Source: DATCLS01 sp035296625
Lineage (GTDB): Bacteria; Actinomycetota; Acidimicrobiia; Acidimicrobiales; VFJN01
Direction of reading: 5' to 3'
Length of the DNA: 64,000 nucleotides
NCBI GenBank assembly: GCA_035296625.1
Contig: DATHAO010000067.1
Location: forward strand, 1 to 64,000
The notes below the pieces were generated by a model, which was given only the letters and a program-made list of their open reading frames with translations, searched no databases and had not been told where the DNA came from. Below, piece after piece: positions 18,189-26,836 of this stretch. A program made the translations under genes and the position numbers. Positions within the stretch are counted from its first letter, which is position 1. Every line of letters starts with the position of its first letter.

Positions 18189-18899
18189 CTACGCGCGCTC
18201 TGTCGGCTGCGGGCGTGGACCGGCCGTGGGAGGCGGGCTGGCCGGGGCACCGGGGGCAGGTCCTGGCGGTGCCGCAGGAGCCTCGGCCGCCCGGGCGGCC
18301 TCGCTGCTCCCGTTGCCGCTCGTCGCTCGGTCGCCCTCGGCGACCTGACGACGAGCCCGCTCGGTGGCCGCCTGGGCCTTGCGATCGGGGGCCAGGACCA
18401 TGGTCATGTTGCGACCGTCCATGCGGGGGAAGATCTCGACCCGTCCGAGGTGCTCGATGGATTGCACCACCTCGTCGAGGATCTTCTTGCCGAGCTCGGG
18501 GTGGTGCATCTCGCGCCCCCTGAACGTCAGCGTGACCTTCACCTTGTGTCCGTCAGCCAGGAACCGCTCGACCTTGCGCGTCTTGGTATCGAAGTCACCC
18601 TTCGAGATCTTCGGCCGGTACTTCATCTCCTTGATGGAGACGGAGCTGGTCTTGCGCCGAGACTCCTTGGCTTTCTGGGCCGCCTCGTACTTGTACTTGC
18701 CGTAATCCATGATCCGGCAGACGGGCGGGTTGGCCTGTGCGGCCACCTCGACCAGGTCGAGGTCGGCTTCACGGGCGATGGTCAAGGCCTCGGGCAGCGG
18801 CTTGATTCCGATCTGCGAGCCGTCCGCGCCCACGAGGCGCACCTCGCGGGCCCGGATGCGGTCGTTGATCCGGGGTTCGTTGTTCGCCGGCGTAGCTAT
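18189..18899 (-). CDS. infC: translation initiation factor IF-3, with an AUA start codon
   Basis: A 236-residue IF-3, which binds the 30S subunit and checks start-codon choice. The N-domain (NEPRINDRIRAREVRLVGADGSQIGI) and C-domain (KISKGDFDTKTRKVERFL, FRGREMHHPELGK) are complete; a 45-residue Pro/Ala/Ser tail follows. No ATG, GTG or TTG lies upstream of the conserved N-domain. The frame is closed by TGA nine bases before ATA at 18899, and AGGAG sits nine bases upstream of that ATA. A non-standard start at infC is known in other bacteria (AUU in E. coli) and lets IF-3 repress itself; AUA here is inferred. An internal GTG at 18842 would delete conserved residues. Confidence 0.9.
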   Translation of the reverse strand: MATPANNEPRINDRIRAREVRLVGADGSQIGIKPLPEALTIAREADLDLVEVAAQANPPVCRIMDYGKYKYEAAQKAKESRRKTSSVSIKEMKYRPKISKGDFDTKTRKVERFLADGHKVKVTLTFRGREMHHPELGKKILDEVVQSIEHLGRVEIFPRMDGRNMTMVLAPDRKAQAATERARRQVAEGDRATSGNGSSEAARAAEAPAAPPGPAPGAPASPPPTAGPRPQPTERA

Positions 18900-18943
18900 C
18901 GCCGATCACTCCTCATCGATGCGCAGACTCCTCCGTTACGCAT
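18896..18943 (-). CDS. possible 15-residue leader ORF overlapping the infC start
   Basis: An ATG at 18943 opens a 15-codon frame (MRNGGVCASMRSDRR) ending in TAG, whose first two bases are the last two of the infC ATA codon. The infC Shine-Dalgarno is inside it. Translation of this frame would deliver ribosomes to the infC start. It has no obvious ribosome-binding site of its own, so it may be chance. Confidence 0.35.
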   Translation of the reverse strand: MRNGGVCASMRSDRR

Positions 18944-18970
18944 GGCGTCCAATGACTGGCGACAACGCCG

Positions 18971-19009
18971 AAAAAAGCACGACGCGGACGCCGGGAAGCC
19001 GACGTCCGC
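18971..19009 (-). promoter_or_regulatory. infC leader hairpin followed by a U-run
   Basis: On the minus strand GCGGACGTCGG pairs with CCGGCGTCCGC around a CTTC loop (11 base pairs, one G-U), then seven bases and TTTTTT (18971-18976). A T6 run is rare in such GC-rich DNA. It may be an attenuator in the infC-rpmI-rplT leader; the seven-base gap before the U-run is not canonical. Confidence 0.45.
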
Positions 19010-19194
19010 CAACGGGCCGGAGCCCCCTGCGATCGATCGACCCGACGCACCTGCAGCGGTGGCCGGGTGGGGGCAGAGCCCCGCTTCCCATAGGTTGTCT
19101 CGCAAGGCTACCAACTGTCACGACCGGCTTCACCATTCCGCTCCACATAGGCTGGCCGCCCCACGGGACCGCCACCTCGACACCTCGGAGAGAC
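19010..19194. other. divergent intergenic region between infC and a DUF1844 gene
   Basis: Part of the 295-base non-coding region that separates infC from the plus-strand gene. On the minus strand TTGGTA (19109-19114), 16 bases and TATGGG (19087-19092) could be the infC promoter, but the match is weak. I saw no clear plus-strand promoter and no coding sequence. Confidence 0.3.
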
Positions 19195-19662
19195 ATGAGC
19201 CTCTGGACCCCCTCTGGCGAGCACCCGGTCGATCGCCCCGGGCGCTCCGAGCCAACTCGATCCGGCCCCCCCGCCGAGCCGACCGCCCCCGGCACGCCGG
19301 GTGCGTCCGGTGCCGACGCCCCGCTCTCCCCCGAGGAGCGCGAGCAGGTGGAGGCGATGGCGCAGCAGGTCGAGGAGGCCCGCCGGCAGCTCGTCGAGGC
19401 GCCCGCCGGCCCGGTCGTGGGTCAGCAGTCGCTGCAGTTCTACGAGCTGGCGGCGCTACACCTGTCCCAGCCCGAACCCAAGCTCGACGAGGCCCGGGTG
19501 GCCATCGACGCCCTGGCGGCCGTGGTCGACGCGCTCGGGCCCCGGCTCGGTCCGGCCGAGAGCCCGCTGCGCCAGGCCCTCACCCAGCTTCAGGCGGCGT
19601 GGGTCGAGGCGTCGAACGACGCCGCCGGGCGCGGCGGCGACGCCGGCCGGGCCGAGGCCTGA
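19195..19662 (+). CDS. DUF1844 domain protein
   Basis: A 155-residue protein. The first 40 residues are disordered (Pro, Gly, Ala). Then come an acidic helix (SPEEREQVEAMAQQVEEARRQLVEA) and the DUF1844 segment QFYELAALHLSQPEPKLDEARVAIDA, ending in QALTQLQAAWVEA. The function of DUF1844 is not known to me; it is often found beside infC in actinobacteria, and here it diverges from infC. The ATG has GGAGA just upstream. The C-terminal tail is Gly/Ala-rich. Confidence 0.8.
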   Translation: MSLWTPSGEHPVDRPGRSEPTRSGPPAEPTAPGTPGASGADAPLSPEEREQVEAMAQQVEEARRQLVEAPAGPVVGQQSLQFYELAALHLSQPEPKLDEARVAIDALAAVVDALGPRLGPAESPLRQALTQLQAAWVEASNDAAGRGGDAGRAEA

Positions 19663-19733
19663 CCGCCGACGGCGACGGCGACGGCGGCGACGACGACGAC
19701 GGGCCGAGCGGTGACCGGCTGGGGAGCCGTGTA

Positions 19734-20480
19734 GTGGCGGCCACGGACAGCACGCGCGGCGTCGACCGCACCGGGCTGATCGCCCTGGCGGTGTTCGTCG
19801 TGGCGATCTTCGCCCTGCGCGCGGACGCCGACGACGAACCGGCCTCCGACGGGCCGGAGCACGTCGACCTCGCCATGGTGGGCGACTCGTTCGCCCAGCA
19901 GTCGCTCGAGCAGCTGCGCGCCCTGGCCGAGGACCAGGACATGACGGCCGACCTCTACGCGTTCGGCGGCAGCGCCCTGTGCGCCTGGGACGCCCAGCTG
20001 CGCGACCTGGCCGCCCGCGAGCCCGAACGGCTCGTGCTGTCCTTCGCCGGCAACGACCTGCAGCCGTGCATCAACCCGACCGGCGAGATCCGCTCGCCCG
20101 AGGTCGTGGCCGCCGGGTACGCCGAGGATCTGTCCGGGGTCATCGACATGTTCCGCGCAGCGGGCACCGACCTCTACGTGGTCGAGCCGCCGATCATCGG
20201 CGATCCCGGGTTCGAGGCGAACGCCGCCGCCATGCGCGAGATGTACCGCGACGCGGGCCTGGTCCACCCCGGCCTCGAGGTCATCGACCCGTCCGACGAG
20301 CTGACCCCCGACGGGGCGTTCCACGCCACGCTGCCGTGCGAGGCCGGCGAGCCGTGCGGACCCGACGGCACGGTCGTGGTCCGCCAGGAGGACCGCATTC
20401 ACCTCACGCCACCAGGCGGGCGGCGCTACGCCGAGGCGATCATGTCCGCCATCGCCGAGCACGACGCCCTCGACCGCTGA
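19734..20480 (+). CDS. membrane-anchored SGNH/GDSL hydrolase-like protein
   Basis: A 248-residue protein with an N-terminal transmembrane segment (about 13-29) and an outside SGNH domain. Block I is GDSFAQQ (50-52 GDS), block III is SFAGNDL, and block V is DRIHLTPPGGRRYAEA with the catalytic Asp-His pair. The fold fits an O-acyl esterase or acyltransferase partner acting on cell-wall or surface polymers; the substrate is unknown. GGGGAG lies eight bases before the GTG. Four cysteines may form disulfides. It follows the DUF1844 gene by 71 bases. Confidence 0.8.
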   Translation: MAATDSTRGVDRTGLIALAVFVVAIFALRADADDEPASDGPEHVDLAMVGDSFAQQSLEQLRALAEDQDMTADLYAFGGSALCAWDAQLRDLAAREPERLVLSFAGNDLQPCINPTGEIRSPEVVAAGYAEDLSGVIDMFRAAGTDLYVVEPPIIGDPGFEANAAAMREMYRDAGLVHPGLEVIDPSDELTPDGAFHATLPCEAGEPCGPDGTVVVRQEDRIHLTPPGGRRYAEAIMSAIAEHDALDR

Positions 20481-20507
20481 AACAGGCACGGAGGGCCGAG
20501 GGGCGCC

Positions 20508-20723
20508 TCAGGCGTCGACGATCGCCGTGGCCTCCCACCGGCCGAGGTGGCCAGGGGTGACGGCGAAGGCCACCCGCCGGCCCACGTCGATGCGGCGGGT
20601 GCCGTCCGCGATGGCGGTGCAGTGGAACGGCAGCTCGTCGCCGTCGTCGTCGACGACGGTGCCGAGGCCACGCTCCTCGTCGAAGGCGGCCACCACACCG
20701 GCACCTCTCTGGAACGGCCGCAC
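20508..20723 (-). CDS. cold-shock-like nucleic-acid-binding protein
   Basis: A 71-residue OB-fold protein of the CspA-like type, with GVVAAFDEERGLGTVVDDDG, PFHCTAIADGTR and VGRRVAF. The RNP motifs are divergent from classic CspA, in particular the aromatic-rich KGFGFI is replaced by RGLGTV, so RNA binding may be weak. The GTG start follows the hisG stop by four bases, so the two are cotranscribed. It ends 27 bases from the convergent SGNH gene. Confidence 0.85.
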   Translation of the reverse strand: MRPFQRGAGVVAAFDEERGLGTVVDDDGDELPFHCTAIADGTRRIDVGRRVAFAVTPGHLGRWEATAIVDA

Positions 20724-20727
20724 GGTG

Positions 20728-21603
20728 TCAGTGGACGATCTTGGAGAGCGGCAGCTCGATGATGTCGGACGCCCCGGCGTCCTTCAGGTCGGGGATCAGC
20801 GTGTTGATCACCGACTTGGGTACGACCGTCTCGACCGCGTAGCCGCCGTCGCCCGCCAGCTCGGACACGGTCGGCGCCTTCATCGAGGGCAGGAGTGCGG
20901 TGACTCCGGCCAGGTGGCCGGCGGCGACGTTGAGCTTCACCAGCACCTGGCCCCGGGCCTCCAGCACGCCGTCGAGCAGCACCTTGATCTGCTCCATGGC
21001 CTTGCGCTTGTCGGGGTCCGCGTAGGCGAGCGGGTTCGCCACCAGGTCGGTGTAGCTCTGCAGGATCTCGTCGACGATCTTGAGGCCGGCGGCGCGCAGC
21101 GCCCGGCCGGTCTCGGTGATGTCGACGATGCAGTCGACGATGTCGGGCACCTTCGCCTCGGTGGCGCCGTAGCTGAGGCGGATGTCGGCGTCGATGCCCT
21201 TCTTCGCGAAGTAGCGGCGCGTGAGCTCGGGGTATTCGCTCGACACCTTGACGCCCTGGGGCAGGTCCTCGACCCGCTCGACGGGGCTGTCGGCCGGCAC
21301 GGCCACCACGATGCGGACCGGGCGCGACGTCGCCTTCGAGTACTGCATCTCACCCAGGGACACGACGTCGGCGGCCGTCTCCTCGACCCAGTCGCGCCCG
21401 GTGATGCCCAGGTCGAACAGCCCCTCAGCCACGTAGAGGGGTATCTCCTGTGGCCGCAGGATCCGCACCTCGTCGATGCGGGGATCGGCGATGGAGGCCT
21501 TGTACTCGACCGACGACGACCGGCTCACGGCGAGGTCGGCGGCGTCGAACAGGGCGAGCGTCGCCTTCTCGAGCGAGCCCTTGGGGAGCACGAGCTTCAA
21601 CAC
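20728..21603 (-). CDS. hisG: ATP phosphoribosyltransferase (long form)
   Basis: A 291-residue enzyme for the first step of histidine synthesis, joining ATP and PRPP. It is the long form that needs no HisZ: catalytic domains (LPKGSL, DLGITGRDWVEE, ATEAKVPDIVDCIVDITETG) followed by a C-terminal regulatory domain (about 215-291) that binds histidine. The GTG start is eight bases after a possible -10 TACCCT (21612-21617), so it may be leaderless. No other his gene lies in the window, although hisE often sits beside hisG. Confidence 0.95.
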   Translation of the reverse strand: MLKLVLPKGSLEKATLALFDAADLAVSRSSSVEYKASIADPRIDEVRILRPQEIPLYVAEGLFDLGITGRDWVEETAADVVSLGEMQYSKATSRPVRIVVAVPADSPVERVEDLPQGVKVSSEYPELTRRYFAKKGIDADIRLSYGATEAKVPDIVDCIVDITETGRALRAAGLKIVDEILQSYTDLVANPLAYADPDKRKAMEQIKVLLDGVLEARGQVLVKLNVAAGHLAGVTALLPSMKAPTVSELAGDGGYAVETVVPKSVINTLIPDLKDAGASDIIELPLSKIVH

Positions 21604-21663
21604 GGGCAGTGAGGGTAGGCGCCGTGCCGCCCGGGCCGAAACCGGTTCGCGGGAGGCGGCGGG

Positions 21664-23325
21664 TCACTGCGGGCTCACGGCCGCAGCCGGGGCGGGCGGC
21701 GCGGAGGGGGCCACGGGAACGGGTGGGGCAGCCGCCACCTCGACGCCGGGGCGCCCGTCCTCGGTGACGAAGCTCGCATAGGTGGAGACGGTCGCCACGG
21801 GGCTGCGCACGGTGCTCACCACTCGCAGATCGGTGAGCCAGCGGTCACGGTCGAGGTCGCAGACCAGATAGCCGCGCTGGTTGTCGATGAACTTCCAGTG
21901 CGGGCTCTCGGCCTGGATCGGGTCGTACGCGAAGTGGAACACCGCCGTGTTGGGGTCGCTGCCGGACGTGATCGACGTGCCGGTCAGCTCCGTGGCGACC
22001 GCGGGCGTGGCCGGGTCCCCGAAGTTTGCCCGCAGGTCGCAGATCCAGGTGGCGTGGCGGTCGCCGGTCAGTACCACCGGGTTGCGGGCCCGGCCGAGCG
22101 ACGCGAGCAACCGCCGGCGGGGGACCCGGTATCCATCCCAGTTGTCGAAGTCGTACGACTCGAGGGGCCCGGCGGTGCGGTCGTTCTGCGCCACCATCGT
22201 CTGGTTCGCCACGGCGTTCCAGCGGGCCGAGGAGCTGGCCAGGCCCCGGTCGAGCCAACGCTCCTGCTCGGCACCCAGCATCGTCGCCGCCGGGTCCTCG
22301 GCGCCGATGAGGTCGGCGGGCTGGTCGGTGCGGTACTGGCGGGTGTCGACGACGTCGATCTGCAGCAGCCGGCCCCAGCCGAGCCGCCGGTAGAGGCGCA
22401 TGTCGAGCCCGGAGGGCATCTGGCGCCGGCGCAGCGGCATGTGTTCCCAGTAGGCCTGGAAGGCGGCGATGCGCCGGGCCCGGAAGGCCTCGGGGCTCTG
22501 GCGGTCGGGGTCCTGGGGCACGTCGCCGGCCCAGTTGTTGTCGACCTCGTGGTCGTCGAGCGTGACGATCCACGGGAACGCGGCGTGGCTGGCCTGCAGG
22601 TCCGGGTCTCTCCGGTAGAGCGCGTGGCGGGACCGGTACTGGTCGAGCGTGACGGGCTCGCCCGTGCCGTCGTGCTGGCGCAGGGCCGCCCGGTTGGGGC
22701 TGCCCTCGTAGATGTAGTCGCCGAGGAACACGACGAAGTCGAGGTCCTCGGCGGCCAGGCCCCGGTGGGCGGTGTAGAGCCCGTCCTGGTAGTTCTGGCA
22801 CGAGGCGGTCGCGAAGCGGACACGCTCGACGCGGCGGCCCGGGGGCGGCGCCGTGCGGGTTCGCCCGACCGGGCTCAGCTCGGTGCCGGTCTTGAACCGG
22901 TACCAGTACGTGCCGCCCGGGGCGAGGCCGTCGACGTCGGCGTGCACGGTGTGGGCGCTCTCGGGCGAGGCCGTGGCCGTGCCGCGGCGCACGACGCGGC
23001 GGAACCCCTCGTCTGCGGCAACCTCCCACGCGACCGGGACGCTCGCCGCCGGCATGCCGCCGGCAGGGGCGAACGGGTCGGGGGCGAGGCGGGTCCACAG
23101 CGCGATCCCGCCGGGCAGGGGGTCGCCGGAGGCGACGCCGAGCGTGAACGGGGCGGGCGGGACGGTGACCGGGCGTGCGGCGGTGCCGTCCCGCGCGGCC
23201 GACCGCGCGGACGACGGCTTCGCCCGGCCGGGCCGCAACAGGTCGGTGGTGGTGGCGACTGCGGCAGCCCCGGCACCGGCGAGCGTGAGGAACGAGCGAC
23301 GGTCCATGCCCGGAGTCTGGGCCAT
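21664..23325 (-). CDS. phoD: PhoD-family alkaline phosphatase / phosphodiesterase, Tat-exported
   Basis: A 553-residue secreted enzyme. The N-terminus has a twin-arginine signal (DRRSFLTLAGAGAAA) a few residues after the start. A PhoD N-terminal Ig-like domain follows (TLGVASGDPLPGGIALWTRL), then the metallophosphatase core with FATASCQNYQDGLYTAHR, VFLGDYIYE, TLDDHEVDNNW and VLTGDRHATW, which supply iron and calcium ligands. It would release phosphate from phosphodiesters or monoesters outside the cell. The start could be the ATG at 23325 or 23307. The last 35 residues are Pro/Ala-rich. Confidence 0.93.
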   Translation of the reverse strand: MAQTPGMDRRSFLTLAGAGAAAVATTTDLLRPGRAKPSSARSAARDGTAARPVTVPPAPFTLGVASGDPLPGGIALWTRLAPDPFAPAGGMPAASVPVAWEVAADEGFRRVVRRGTATASPESAHTVHADVDGLAPGGTYWYRFKTGTELSPVGRTRTAPPPGRRVERVRFATASCQNYQDGLYTAHRGLAAEDLDFVVFLGDYIYEGSPNRAALRQHDGTGEPVTLDQYRSRHALYRRDPDLQASHAAFPWIVTLDDHEVDNNWAGDVPQDPDRQSPEAFRARRIAAFQAYWEHMPLRRRQMPSGLDMRLYRRLGWGRLLQIDVVDTRQYRTDQPADLIGAEDPAATMLGAEQERWLDRGLASSSARWNAVANQTMVAQNDRTAGPLESYDFDNWDGYRVPRRRLLASLGRARNPVVLTGDRHATWICDLRANFGDPATPAVATELTGTSITSGSDPNTAVFHFAYDPIQAESPHWKFIDNQRGYLVCDLDRDRWLTDLRVVSTVRSPVATVSTYASFVTEDGRPGVEVAAAPPVPVAPSAPPAPAAAVSPQ

Positions 23326-23432
23326 GGGCGGGACCGCGCGCTGGCCCGCGGCCGACGACGACCCGACGGCCGGGTGAAGTCTCGGACCGCGCCCCCGAGC
23401 CCGCACGCCGCGGCGCGGGTCAGCGAGCCGGG

Positions 23433-23942
23433 TCAGGCGGCAGGGAGGGGTGCGGCCGGGCGCAGGGACGCCGCCAGGCGCGCCATCTCGACGGCCACGC
23501 CGGCGGCCTCCTCGCCGACGTTGTGGCCCCCGGGCCCCTCGGACCGGACGAGCGCCTGGGCCTCGTCCTCGACCGTGAGGACGCCGAAGGCCACCGGCAC
23601 GCCCGTGCGGAGCTGCACGTCCTGCACGCCGCGGGCGCACTCCCCCGCCACGATGTCGTAGTGGGTGGTCTCGCCCCGGATGACGGCGCCGACGCAGATC
23701 ACCGCGTCGACCCGGCCCGAGGTGGCCAGCGCCCGGGCGCCGAACGGGATCTCGAAAGAGCCGGGCACCGACACGTCGACCACGTCGGCCGGGTCGACCC
23801 CCAGGCCGGCGAGTCCTCGGCGCACGCCCTCGGCCAGCCTGCCCACGATCGTGGCGTTCCAGCGGGAGCTGACGACACCGATGCGTAGGCCCCGGCCGTC
23901 GCACCCCTCGGGGACGCCGGCGCGCTCGTCACCGCTCGCCAT
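23433..23942 (-). CDS. ribH: 6,7-dimethyl-8-ribityllumazine synthase
   Basis: A 169-residue subunit of the lumazine synthase shell. It condenses the pyrimidinedione with dihydroxybutanone phosphate. VVSSRWNATI, VPGSFEIPFGA, CVGAVIRGETTHYDIVAGE (substrate loop and His) and PVAFGVLTVE are diagnostic. It follows ribBA by 50 bases and completes the riboflavin genes in order D, E, BA, H. Confidence 0.96.
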   Translation of the reverse strand: MASGDERAGVPEGCDGRGLRIGVVSSRWNATIVGRLAEGVRRGLAGLGVDPADVVDVSVPGSFEIPFGARALATSGRVDAVICVGAVIRGETTHYDIVAGECARGVQDVQLRTGVPVAFGVLTVEDEAQALVRSEGPGGHNVGEEAAGVAVEMARLAASLRPAAPLPAA

Positions 23943-23992
23943 GCCCGGTCCCCCGCTCGCTCGCTGCCCTGGGTGCGTTGGTCACGGGGGCA

Positions 23993-25213
23993 TCACAGCA
24001 CATCGTCGAGCCCCTCCAGGAGGTGGCCCATGCGCTCGCGCTTGGTGCGCAGATAGGCGATGTTCTCGGGGTTGGGGGCCGTGAGCAGCGGCACGCGCTC
24101 GGTGATCGTGAGGCCGAAGCCCTCGAGCCCGCCGTACTTGGCAGGGTTGTTCGTGATCAGCCGCATCGTGGTGATGCCCAGGTCGACCAGGATCTGCGAG
24201 CCGATGCCGTACTCGCGGCTGTCGACGGGCAGGCCGAGGGCGATGTTGGCGTCGACCGTGTCGTGGCCCTGGTCCTGCAGCTGGTAGGCGCGCAACTTGT
24301 GGCCGAGGCCGATGCCGCGGCCCTCGTGGCCCCGCAGGTACACGACGGCGCCCAGCCCGTCCTCGGCGACGAGGCGCATCGACTCGGCCAGCTGGGGCCC
24401 GCAGTCACACCGCAGCGACCCGAACACGTCGCCCGTGAGGCACTCGGAGTGCACCCGGACGAGCACGTCGTCCTCGCCCTGCACCGCGCCCTTCACGAAC
24501 GCGAGGTGCTCGGTGCCGTCGAGCACCGACTCGTACGCGTAGCAGGTGAACTCGCCCCACTGGGTGGGCAGGCGGGCCTCGGTGATCCGCCGCACGAGCT
24601 TCTCGGTCTGGCGGCGGTACCGCACGAGGTCGGCGATGGAGGTGAGGACCAGGCCGTGCTTCGCGGCGAAACCCTCGAGCTCGGGGACCCGCGCCATGTC
24701 GTCCTTGGCGTCGTTGACGACCTCGCAGAGCACGCCGGCCGGGTACACGCCCGCCATGCGGGCCAGGTCGAGCGCCGCCTCGGTGTGGCCCGCCCGCTTG
24801 AGCACGCCGCCCTCGCGGGCCTCCAGCGGGAAGATATGGCCGGGCCGCAACAGGTCGGCCGGACGGGTGCCGGGATCGACCAGCGACAGGATCGTGGCCG
24901 AGCGGTCGTGCGCCGAGATGCCGGTCGTCGTGCCGTGGCGCACGTCGACGCTGACGGTGAACGCCGTACGCATGCTCTCGGTGTTGTCGGCCACCATCAG
25001 CGGCAGCTCGAGCTCGCGGGCCCGCTCTCGGGTCAGCGGGGCGCAGATGAGGCCCGAGGTGTGGTGGAGGAAGAACGCGATCTTCTCGGGCGTGGCGAAC
25101 TCGGCCGCCATGATGAGATCGCCCTCGTTCTCGCGATCCTCGTCGTCGACGACGACCACGATTTCACCGCGGCCGACGGCGGCCACGGCATCGGCCACTT
25201 TGGCGAAGGGCAT
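23993..25213 (-). CDS. ribBA: bifunctional 3,4-dihydroxy-2-butanone-4-phosphate synthase / GTP cyclohydrolase II
   Basis: A 406-residue fusion that makes both precursors of lumazine. The N-terminal RibB domain (1-200) has VVVDDEDRENEGDL and RAGHTEAALDLARMAG. The C-terminal RibA domain (about 205-400) has the zinc cysteines in SECLTGDVFGSLRCDCG and the GHEGRGIGL motif. Three bases separate it from the ribE stop. Both halves look active. Confidence 0.96.
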   Translation of the reverse strand: MPFAKVADAVAAVGRGEIVVVVDDEDRENEGDLIMAAEFATPEKIAFFLHHTSGLICAPLTRERARELELPLMVADNTESMRTAFTVSVDVRHGTTTGISAHDRSATILSLVDPGTRPADLLRPGHIFPLEAREGGVLKRAGHTEAALDLARMAGVYPAGVLCEVVNDAKDDMARVPELEGFAAKHGLVLTSIADLVRYRRQTEKLVRRITEARLPTQWGEFTCYAYESVLDGTEHLAFVKGAVQGEDDVLVRVHSECLTGDVFGSLRCDCGPQLAESMRLVAEDGLGAVVYLRGHEGRGIGLGHKLRAYQLQDQGHDTVDANIALGLPVDSREYGIGSQILVDLGITTMRLITNNPAKYGGLEGFGLTITERVPLLTAPNPENIAYLRTKRERMGHLLEGLDDVL

Positions 25214-25216
25214 CGC

Positions 25217-25798
25217 TCAGCCCTCCCCGTCGGCGTCGCGCCAGGTCAGGAGCCGCTCGACGTACTTCACGGTCACGTCGACCTCGAGGTTCACCCGGTC
25301 GCCTGGGCGGCGCTCGCCGAGCGTCGTGACGGCGCTGGTGTGGGGGATGACCGCGACGGTGAAACCGTCGTCCAGCACGTCGACGACGGTGAGGCTGATG
25401 CCGTCGACGGTCACGGAGCCCTTCTCGACCACGTACCGCAGCAGCTGCCGGGGGATGCGCACCCGCAGATCGGGCGCCGGCTCGACGACCTCGCCCACGC
25501 CGTCGACGTGGCCCTGCACGATGTGGCCGCCGAGCCGGTCGATGGCCCGGACCGGACGCTCCAGGTTGACGCGGTCGCCGACCCGGCGGAACCCGATGGT
25601 CGTGCGGGCCAGGGTCTCGTCGCTGACGTCGGCTTCCCACCAGCCCGGGCCCATGTCGACCAGCGTGAGGCAGCAGCCGTCGACGGCGATCGAGTCGCCG
25701 GTCTTGGCGTCCTCCAGCACGCCGGTGGCCTCGAACCGGATGCGCCCGCCGTCGACGGACGCGATCACGCCGAGCTCCTCGACGATCCCTGTGAACAT
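25217..25798 (-). CDS. ribE: riboflavin synthase alpha chain
   Basis: A 193-residue enzyme made of two repeated lumazine-binding barrels (about 1-95 and 98-190). It dismutates two lumazines to riboflavin. The N-terminal MFTGIVEELG and the repeated SIAVDGCCLT / SVTVDGISLT motifs are clear. The ATG overlaps the ribD stop by one base (TGATG). Often named ribC in other species. Confidence 0.95.
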   Translation of the reverse strand: MFTGIVEELGVIASVDGGRIRFEATGVLEDAKTGDSIAVDGCCLTLVDMGPGWWEADVSDETLARTTIGFRRVGDRVNLERPVRAIDRLGGHIVQGHVDGVGEVVEPAPDLRVRIPRQLLRYVVEKGSVTVDGISLTVVDVLDDGFTVAVIPHTSAVTTLGERRPGDRVNLEVDVTVKYVERLLTWRDADGEG

Positions 25799-26829
25799 CA
25801 GTTGCTCCTCGGGGGTTGCAGGTCGACGCGGATGTCGTCGCCCAGGGCGGTCACGCCGGTGATTCGGCCCCGCCACACGTCGGCCATCGTGGCGGCTCCG
25901 GGGCCGGTGAACAACCTGGGGCCGTCGTCGCCGCCGAAGAGGACGGGCGCCAGGTACAGGACGTAGCGGTCGACGAGGCCCGCACGGTGGAACGCGCCGG
26001 CGACGGTGGGGCCGCCCTCGACCAACAGCTGGACGATGCCGCGGGCGCCGAGGTCGTCGAGCACGTCACCGAGGTCGCCGCCCACCTCGACGCAGGGGTG
26101 CACCCGGGCGCCGGGCGGTGCGGTGCCGAGCACCACGCGAAGCGGGTCGGAGCCGACCACGTGGCGGACGGTGAGCGATGGGTCGTCGGTCCTCACCGTG
26201 CCGGCGCCGACCAGGATGGCGTCGCTGTCGGCGCGCAGGCCGTGGGCGTCGGCCCGGGCGGCTTCGCCAGTGATCCACCGGCTCGTGCCGTCCGCCGCGG
26301 CGGTCCCCCCGTCGAGGCCGGCGGCCAGCTTCAGCACGACGTGCGGGCGGCCGGTGGTGCGGTGGGTGACGTAGGCGGCGAGCTGCTCGGCGACCACGTC
26401 GGCGGCCACGCCCACGGTGGCCTCCACGCCGGCGGCCCCCAGGCGGGCGATGCCCCGGCCCGCCACCTGGCGGTCGGGGTCCTCGATGCCGACGACGACG
26501 CGGTCGATGCCGGCGGCGACGAGGGCGTCGGCGCACGGCGGAGTGCGGCCGTGATGGCTGCAGGGCTCGAGCGTGATATACGCCGTGGCGCCATGCGGGT
26601 CGACGCCCTGCTCCGCGGCCGCCGCCAGGGCCGCGGCCTCGGCGTGTGGGCCGCCCGGCGGATGCGTCGCCCCCTCGACGACGCGCCCGTCGGCGGTCAC
26701 GAGCACGCACCCGACCCACGGGTTCGGGGCCGTCGTGCGGCGCACGGCGGCGGCGAGCGCGACGGCTCGCAGCATGTGGTCCCGGTCGGTGGCGCTCTCC
26801 ACCCGGGGCAGCGTAGGGACTCGGACCAC
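25798..26829 (-). CDS. ribD: bifunctional diaminohydroxyphosphoribosylaminopyrimidine deaminase / reductase
   Basis: A 343-residue fusion. The N-terminal cytidine-deaminase-like domain (about 15-155) has the zinc site HAEAAAL and EPCSHHGRTPPC. The C-terminal reductase domain (about 160-340) has VVLKLAAGLDGG, VGAGTVRTDDPSL and LLVEGGPTVAGAF for NADPH binding. It heads the rib genes. The GTG is seven bases after a possible -10 TCTAAT and beside a TetR-type palindrome. No FMN riboswitch is visible. Confidence 0.95.
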   Translation of the reverse strand: MVRVPTLPRVESATDRDHMLRAVALAAAVRRTTAPNPWVGCVLVTADGRVVEGATHPPGGPHAEAAALAAAAEQGVDPHGATAYITLEPCSHHGRTPPCADALVAAGIDRVVVGIEDPDRQVAGRGIARLGAAGVEATVGVAADVVAEQLAAYVTHRTTGRPHVVLKLAAGLDGGTAAADGTSRWITGEAARADAHGLRADSDAILVGAGTVRTDDPSLTVRHVVGSDPLRVVLGTAPPGARVHPCVEVGGDLGDVLDDLGARGIVQLLVEGGPTVAGAFHRAGLVDRYVLYLAPVLFGGDDGPRLFTGPGAATMADVWRGRITGVTALGDDIRVDLQPPRSN

Positions 26830-26836
26830 GAACCGA

